Part shown: positions 7,830 through 10,786 of the stretch, one piece after another
How positions within the stretch are numbered: position 1 is the stretch's first letter
How the letters are laid out: the number at the start of each line of letters is the position of its first letter
Source of the DNA: Cyclobacteriaceae bacterium
Lineage (GTDB): Bacteria > Bacteroidota > Bacteroidia > Cytophagales > Cyclobacteriaceae
Assembly: GCA_025455225.1 (NCBI GenBank)
Contig: JALOMY010000062.1
Coordinates: forward strand, 1-10,786
Reading direction: 5' to 3'
Length of the DNA stretch: 10,786 nt
Made by a program: the position numbers and the translations under genes
Notes under the pieces: model-generated
The model's input: the letters and a program-made list of their open reading frames with translations, nothing else
Databases searched by the model: none
What the model was told of the DNA's origin: nothing

Positions 7830-8468
7830 ATGAAAAGCATTAGCCTGCTCATGGTATTAACTTACCTCATCTGCAGTTCTCTGAACGCACATGCTCAGCA
7901 AAAATCTGCACAACAACAGTTGGATGAACGCGTTCAGAAATTTCTGAATGATAAACGGAATACCTGGCAAGATTTAAATGTACCCTATGAAGACGGGAAA
8001 ATCCTTCACGACCTGATTCTCCAGAAAAAGTATACCAATGCCCTTGAAATCGGAACATCAACCGGGCACTCAACCATCTGGATCGCCTGGGCGTTAAGCA
8101 AAACGGGTGGGAAATTAATTACTATTGAAATTGACGGTCACCGGCAAAAACAAGCCATTCAAAATGTGCGGGATGCAGGCCTTTCCGAATACGTGGATTT
8201 CAGGTTGGCGGATGCACACCAATTGGTAAAAGAGCTACCCGGACCCTTTGATTTTGTTTTCTCAGATGCCGACAAAGACTGGTATCCCCAATACTTCAAA
8301 GATCTTGATCCTAAATTAATCAGGGGCGGATGCTTTACTGCTCATAATGTACGAAATCCATACGGTGGTATTCGCGAATTCCTGGATTACGTCAAACAAT
8401 TACCAGGCTACACAACTACAATAAATAATGCCAGCCGGGCTGGCATATCCATCAGTTATAAAAAGTAA
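7830..8468 (+). CDS. Class I SAM-dependent O-methyltransferase-like protein with signal peptide
   Basis: This 212-residue protein has a Rossmann-type methyltransferase fold. Motif I is ALEIGTSTGHSTIWIAWAL (residues 71-89), with the SAM-binding EIGTSTG. An acidic residue at the end of the second strand, E100 (LITIEIDG), should contact the ribose. FDFVFSDADKDWY (140-152) matches the D-A-D-K motif of COMT-like O-methyltransferase family 3. The odd part is the N-terminus: MKSISLLMVLTYLICSSLNAHAQ is a clear signal peptide with an AHA-Q cleavage site. There is no later Met that would give a cytoplasmic form; M8 is inside the hydrophobic stretch. A lipobox is not present. Export would place the enzyme where SAM is not normally available, so it may be anchored through an uncleaved N-terminus or act on an unusual ligand. 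It lies between an aldo/keto reductase and a permease with 60- and 54-base gaps. Substrate unknown. Confidence 0.85.
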   Translation: MKSISLLMVLTYLICSSLNAHAQQKSAQQQLDERVQKFLNDKRNTWQDLNVPYEDGKILHDLILQKKYTNALEIGTSTGHSTIWIAWALSKTGGKLITIEIDGHRQKQAIQNVRDAGLSEYVDFRLADAHQLVKELPGPFDFVFSDADKDWYPQYFKDLDPKLIRGGCFTAHNVRNPYGGIREFLDYVKQLPGYTTTINNASRAGISISYKK

Positions 8469-8514
8469 TTTCAACACAGTAATTGAACAAAGCACTGTAA
8501 CATTACCTAATTCA

Positions 8515-8524
8515 AACGTACGTT
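8515..8524. promoter_or_regulatory. Palindrome overlapping the permease start codon
   Basis: AACGTACGTT is a perfect 10-base palindrome that covers the first two bases of the TTG start codon at 8523. With a one-base bulge the symmetry extends to TTCA/TGAA on both sides. It could be a small operator or a hairpin limiting ribosome access, or chance; no second copy was noticed in the window. Confidence 0.25.
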
Positions 8525-9872
8525 GAATCCCTCCTCTTCACTTGAACGCAGGCTTGGTCTTTTCTCAACGACCAACCTTGTGATTGCCAATATGGTAGGT
8601 GCTGGAATATTCACAACATCAGGACTTTTAATGGCTGATTTGCACAGTCCTATCCTGATGCTGATCTTATGGATTGCAGGCGGAATAATCGCACTTACAG
8701 GTGCACTTTGTTACGGTGAGATTGGGGCTGCATTTCCACAAGCCGGAGGCGAATATGCTTTTCTAAGCAAACTCTACCATCCGTTGATTGGTTTTTTAAG
8801 TGGTTGGGTATCTTTTGTGGTCGGTTTTTCGGCACCTATTGCAGCTTCTTCAATCGGATTAAGCGAATACCTTTATAGAGCTTATCCATTTTTGTTCGAT
8901 TCAAGTCCGCTTGACTTGAATGCATCCAAAAAAGCGATTGCCATACTGGTCATCACTCTTTTCACGGGCGTTCATTTGCGCGGAGTACAAGTCGGAGCTA
9001 CAGTTCAGAACTATCTTACTATTGTCAAATTAATCATCATCCTTTCATTCATTTTTTTCGGTCTCACGCTGGGAACGGGAGACTGGAATCATTTAACATC
9101 GAATCACTCTAATGCTTTAAATGAAATCAATTTTAAAACAATGGGCTTATCGCTGATGTGGATCATGTTTGCATACAGCGGATGGAATGCTTCAACATAC
9201 ATTGGTTCAGAAATAAAAAACCCAGAAAAAAATATTCCGCGGTCACTTATCCTGGGAACGGGTATCGTTACCATTCTTTATTTACTGGTTAACCTGGTGA
9301 TACTCTTTGCCCTCACTCCATCGGAAATGGAAGGTGTTATTTCCATTGGCGGATTAGCCATGAATCACCTGTTTGGAGCACAGGCCGAAAAATGGTTTTC
9401 GCTGATGATCAGCATTGCTTTGTTTTCATCTATAAGTGCATTCATCATGCTGGGTCCGAGGGTCTATTACGCCATGGCCCATGAAGGACATTTTTTCAAA
9501 TTTGCTTCAAGTGTACATCCAACTACTAAAGTACCTGTGTATTCCATTCTATTCCAGGGTGTAATTGCCATCGTTATCATTTTAACCGGAACCCTCGATC
9601 AGATCCTTACCTATATGGGATTTTCACTGAGCATTTTTCCCCTGCTTGCTGTTGCTTCATTATTTAAAATCAGAAAATGCAACTTAAGCACGATAACGTT
9701 ACCAGGCTTTCCTTACACAGCCTATCTGTTTCTTGCAACAGGAATTCTCATCCTTTCACTTTCATTCCTGGAACGACCGGTCGAATCCTTGATTGCCATT
9801 GTCACTGTATTAGCCGGTGTTCCGGCTTACTATGCATTTGACCGAGCGGGAAAGAAAAATGCAGTAAATTAA
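8523..9872 (+). CDS. APC-family amino acid permease
   Basis: This 449-residue inner-membrane protein has about 12 hydrophobic segments and belongs to the amino acid-polyamine-organocation superfamily, which moves amino acids by proton symport or exchange. TM1 carries the substrate-binding loop NMVGAGIFTTSG (residues 23-34). TM2 is followed by the signature YGEIGAAFPQAGGEYAF (64-80). TM6 has FAYSGWNASTYIGSEIKNPEKNIPRS (216-241), the second broken helix with conserved Gly and acidic residues. Length is typical. TTG at 8523 is the only start that gives a normal cytoplasmic N-terminus (LERRLGLFSTTNLV): an in-frame stop lies at 8508-8510, and the first ATG is inside TM1. The transported amino acid cannot be told. 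The gene ends four bases before a tRNA-derived repeat array and converges on the - strand tRNA. Confidence 0.92.
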   Translation: MNPSSSLERRLGLFSTTNLVIANMVGAGIFTTSGLLMADLHSPILMLILWIAGGIIALTGALCYGEIGAAFPQAGGEYAFLSKLYHPLIGFLSGWVSFVVGFSAPIAASSIGLSEYLYRAYPFLFDSSPLDLNASKKAIAILVITLFTGVHLRGVQVGATVQNYLTIVKLIIILSFIFFGLTLGTGDWNHLTSNHSNALNEINFKTMGLSLMWIMFAYSGWNASTYIGSEIKNPEKNIPRSLILGTGIVTILYLLVNLVILFALTPSEMEGVISIGGLAMNHLFGAQAEKWFSLMISIALFSSISAFIMLGPRVYYAMAHEGHFFKFASSVHPTTKVPVYSILFQGVIAIVIILTGTLDQILTYMGFSLSIFPLLAVASLFKIRKCNLSTITLPGFPYTAYLFLATGILILSLSFLERPVESLIAIVTVLAGVPAYYAFDRAGKKNAVN

Positions 9873-9875
9873 AAT

Positions 9876-9977
9876 GAGCGGGATATGGGTTCGAACCACC
9901 GCCTGACGGCAGGGAGGCGCGACCTCGTATGCGATTAATTTTTAAATGAAAATAGAATCTATTCTCTTGAATTAAGA
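9876..9977 (-). repeat. tRNA-derived tandem unit, copy 1 (degenerate)
   Basis: This is the more diverged of two 102-base units that lie downstream of tRNA-Gly in its sense. It begins with a GAGCGGG block matching the tRNA 3' acceptor strand and the GGTTCGAACC T-loop palindrome. It has lost one base in this part compared with copy 2. The palindrome that follows has three changes relative to copy 2 that weaken its stem. The second part, from GCGACCTCGTATGC through an AT-rich spacer (ATTAATTTTTAA), is closely similar to copy 2. It cannot fold as a complete tRNA because the 5' half is missing. Confidence 0.8.
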
Positions 9978-10079
9978 GAGCGGGAAACGGGGTTCGAACC
10001 CCTGCCTGACGGCAGGCAGGCGCGACCTCGTATGCAATTAATTTTTAACTGAAAACTGAATCTCTTCTCTTGCATTAGA
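9978..10079 (-). repeat. tRNA-derived tandem unit, copy 2
   Basis: This unit starts exactly 102 bases after copy 1 and 102 bases before the matching point in the true tRNA. Bases 9975-10001 are identical to 10077-10103, which are the T-arm and acceptor 3' strand of tRNA-Gly(CCC). The match resumes after the palindrome with GCGACCT, so removing the palindrome would restore a tRNA-like T-arm. Further away the unit has GTATGCAATTAATTTTTAACTG where the tRNA has its anticodon arm, so the tRNA 5' half is absent. It behaves as a tRNA 3'-half pseudogene in a tandem array. Confidence 0.85.
10001..10020. repeat. Palindrome interrupting the T-stem of the tRNA-like unit
   Basis: CCTGCCTG-ACGG-CAGGCAGG forms a perfect 8 bp stem with a 4-base loop. 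It sits inside the segment that corresponds to the 5' strand of the tRNA T-stem. A degraded copy sits at the same place in unit 1 (about 9898-9917), and none is present in the intact tRNA. Its precise position between tRNA-matching flanks suggests insertion of a small palindromic unit before the array was duplicated. Confidence 0.75.
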
Positions 10080-10080
10080 G

Positions 10081-10153
10081 AGCGGGAAACGGGGTTCGAA
10101 CCCGCGACCTTCGGCTTGGGAAGCCAACGCTCTACCAACTGAGCTACTCCCGC
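10081..10153 (-). tRNA. tRNA-Gly (anticodon CCC)
   Basis: The reverse complement folds as a full cloverleaf. The acceptor GCGGGAG pairs with TTCCCGC (one G-U), the D-arm is GCTC...GAGC with AGTTGGTA, the anticodon stem TTGGC/GCCGA closes the loop TTCCCAA, the variable loop is AGGTC, and the T-arm is GCGGG-TTCGAAC-CCCGT. The loop gives anticodon CCC, which reads GGG. The discriminator base is U73, the norm for bacterial tRNA-Gly. CCA is not encoded and must be added after transcription. The gene faces the permease, and its 3' end runs directly into two partial copies of itself. Confidence 0.95.
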
Positions 10154-10168
10154 TTATTTATTCTTTAA

Positions 10169-10176
10169 TAAAGATA
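10169..10176 (-). promoter_or_regulatory. Possible -7 promoter element for tRNA-Gly
   Basis: On the - strand the sequence reads TATCTTTA, seven of eight matches to the Bacteroidota primary-sigma -7 consensus TAnnTTTG. It lies 15 bases upstream of the tRNA 5' end, a sensible distance. No clear TTG -33 element is found about 19-21 bases further upstream, so this is tentative. Confidence 0.3.
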
Positions 10177-10219
10177 GTACATTCGCTAAATCGGGGCGCC
10201 TGTTTTTACTGAGCTATGC

Positions 10220-10268
10220 AGACGAAGGCTTGGCCTTGTCTACATCCAGACTTGCTTTGCAACATCTG
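10220..10268. other. Two adjacent hairpins upstream of the GH16 gene
   Basis: Bases 10220-10241 pair as AGAC-(G bulge)-AAGGC with GCCTT-GTCT around a TTG loop. Bases 10247-10268 pair as CAGA and TTGC with GCAA and TCTG around a TTT loop, with a small internal loop. They occupy the middle of the 166-base gap between the tRNA and the GH16 start. No T-run follows. They may be an mRNA leader structure or an interspersed repeat; nothing else is recognised in the gap. Confidence 0.3.
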
Positions 10269-10319
10269 AACTCCCTCTTTTCATCTGAAAATTATAAATT
10301 GCTGATACCAAAATCAACT

Positions 10320-10786
10320 ATGAGAACTTACCTGATTCAACTCTTTATTCTCCTGGTACTTTTCGTGACAGGATGTAATCAAGCCAAACAACCCACATTG
10401 GTATGGTCAGATGAATTTGATTATACTGGCTCTCCTGACAGTTCAAAATGGAACTATGACTTAGGTGACGGCTGTCCTGATGTTTGCGGCTGGGGTAACA
10501 ATGAATTGCAATACTATACCCGGGAATTGAAAAATGTAAGGGCAGAGGACGGAGTACTGATTATTGAAGCTCATCACGATTCCCTGGGCGGAAAAGCCTA
10601 TACCTCAACACGTATGGTCTCGAAAAACAAAGGCGATTGGTTATATGGCCGAATTGAAGTCAGGGCTAAACTTCCGCGTGGACTCGGCACATGGCCAGCC
10701 ATTTGGATGCTTCCAACCGATTGGGAATATGGCGGATGGCCGGAAAGTGGAGAAATTGATATTATGGAACATGTAGGCTTCGATCC
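10320..10786 (+). CDS. Glycoside hydrolase family 16 lipoprotein, probable laminarinase (3' truncated)
   Basis: The frame opens with ATG at 10320 and runs off the right edge after 155 residues without a stop. Residues 1-18 form a lipoprotein signal with lipobox VTG-C and C19 as the lipid-modified residue. The domain then starts as LVWSDEFDYTG, with KWNYDLGDG and WGNNELQYYT, typical of bacterial GH16 beta-glucanases. TWPAIWMLP (124-132) precedes the active site ESGEIDIMEHVG, where E145 is the nucleophile, D147 the helper and E150 the acid/base. The E-I-D-I-M-E spacing is that of the beta-bulge type seen in laminarinases, so hydrolysis of beta-1,3 (or mixed) glucan is likely. The residues after C19 (NQAKQ) are not acidic, so a classical Bacteroidota surface-export signal is not evident. 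About half the catalytic domain is visible; any C-terminal modules are outside the window. Confidence 0.92.
   Translation, partial: MRTYLIQLFILLVLFVTGCNQAKQPTLVWSDEFDYTGSPDSSKWNYDLGDGCPDVCGWGNNELQYYTRELKNVRAEDGVLIIEAHHDSLGGKAYTSTRMVSKNKGDWLYGRIEVRAKLPRGLGTWPAIWMLPTDWEYGGWPESGEIDIMEHVGFD

Noticed and set aside
9975..10103. tRNA 3'-end direct repeats as att sites flanking an integrated element
   Set aside because: The copies are only 102 bases apart with no integrase or cargo between them, so no element is present in this window; a tandem array or an empty remnant fits better.
10564..10776. 70-codon open frame inside the GH16 gene
   Set aside because: It lies in a different frame from the GH16 domain, whose active-site motif is read through the same bases; a shadow frame.

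Overview
The window reads as chromosomal DNA of a Bacteroidota bacterium, most likely a gliding-type member of the Cytophagales or a related order. The evidence is a type IX secretion (T9SS) type B C-terminal sorting domain on a large secreted protein, a PorP/SprF-family barrel next to it, signal peptides ending in AQ, few Shine-Dalgarno-like sites and moderate GC. All protein genes lie on the + strand. One tRNA gene lies on the - strand. No transposase, phage gene or CRISPR array is visible.

Layout. Positions 1-427 hold the C-terminal part of a proline iminopeptidase-like alpha/beta hydrolase. Positions 447-1229 encode a predicted outer-membrane beta-barrel. After a 174-base gap comes a tight four-gene operon (1404-6689): an ECF-type sigma factor, a single-pass protein with a TonB C-terminal domain, an 807-residue secreted protein with seven FG-GAP/VCBS calcium-loop repeats and a type B sorting domain, and a PorP/SprF barrel fused to an OmpA peptidoglycan-binding domain. 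The first two junctions are 8-base overlaps and the third is a one-base gap. Then come an aldo/keto reductase (6774-7769), a class I SAM methyltransferase carrying a signal peptide (7830-8468) and an APC-family amino acid permease with a TTG start (8523-9872).

Positions 9873-10320 are non-coding. They contain a complete tRNA-Gly(CCC) on the - strand. Downstream of its 3' end, in tRNA sense, are two 102-base tandem units. Each unit repeats the tRNA T-arm and 3' acceptor strand, interrupted in the T-stem by a ~20-base palindrome. The window ends in a truncated GH16 glycoside hydrolase lipoprotein (10320 to the edge), probably a laminarinase.

How the genes may work together. The four-gene operon looks like a self-contained cell-surface module: the propeller protein is secreted by T9SS, the PorP/SprF-OmpA fusion may anchor or dock it, and the sigma/TonB pair could couple envelope state to transcription. 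The two most unusual things in the window are this module and the palindrome-interrupted tRNA-derived tandem repeats. The signalling model is inference; the gene order and domain make-up are visible in the sequence.
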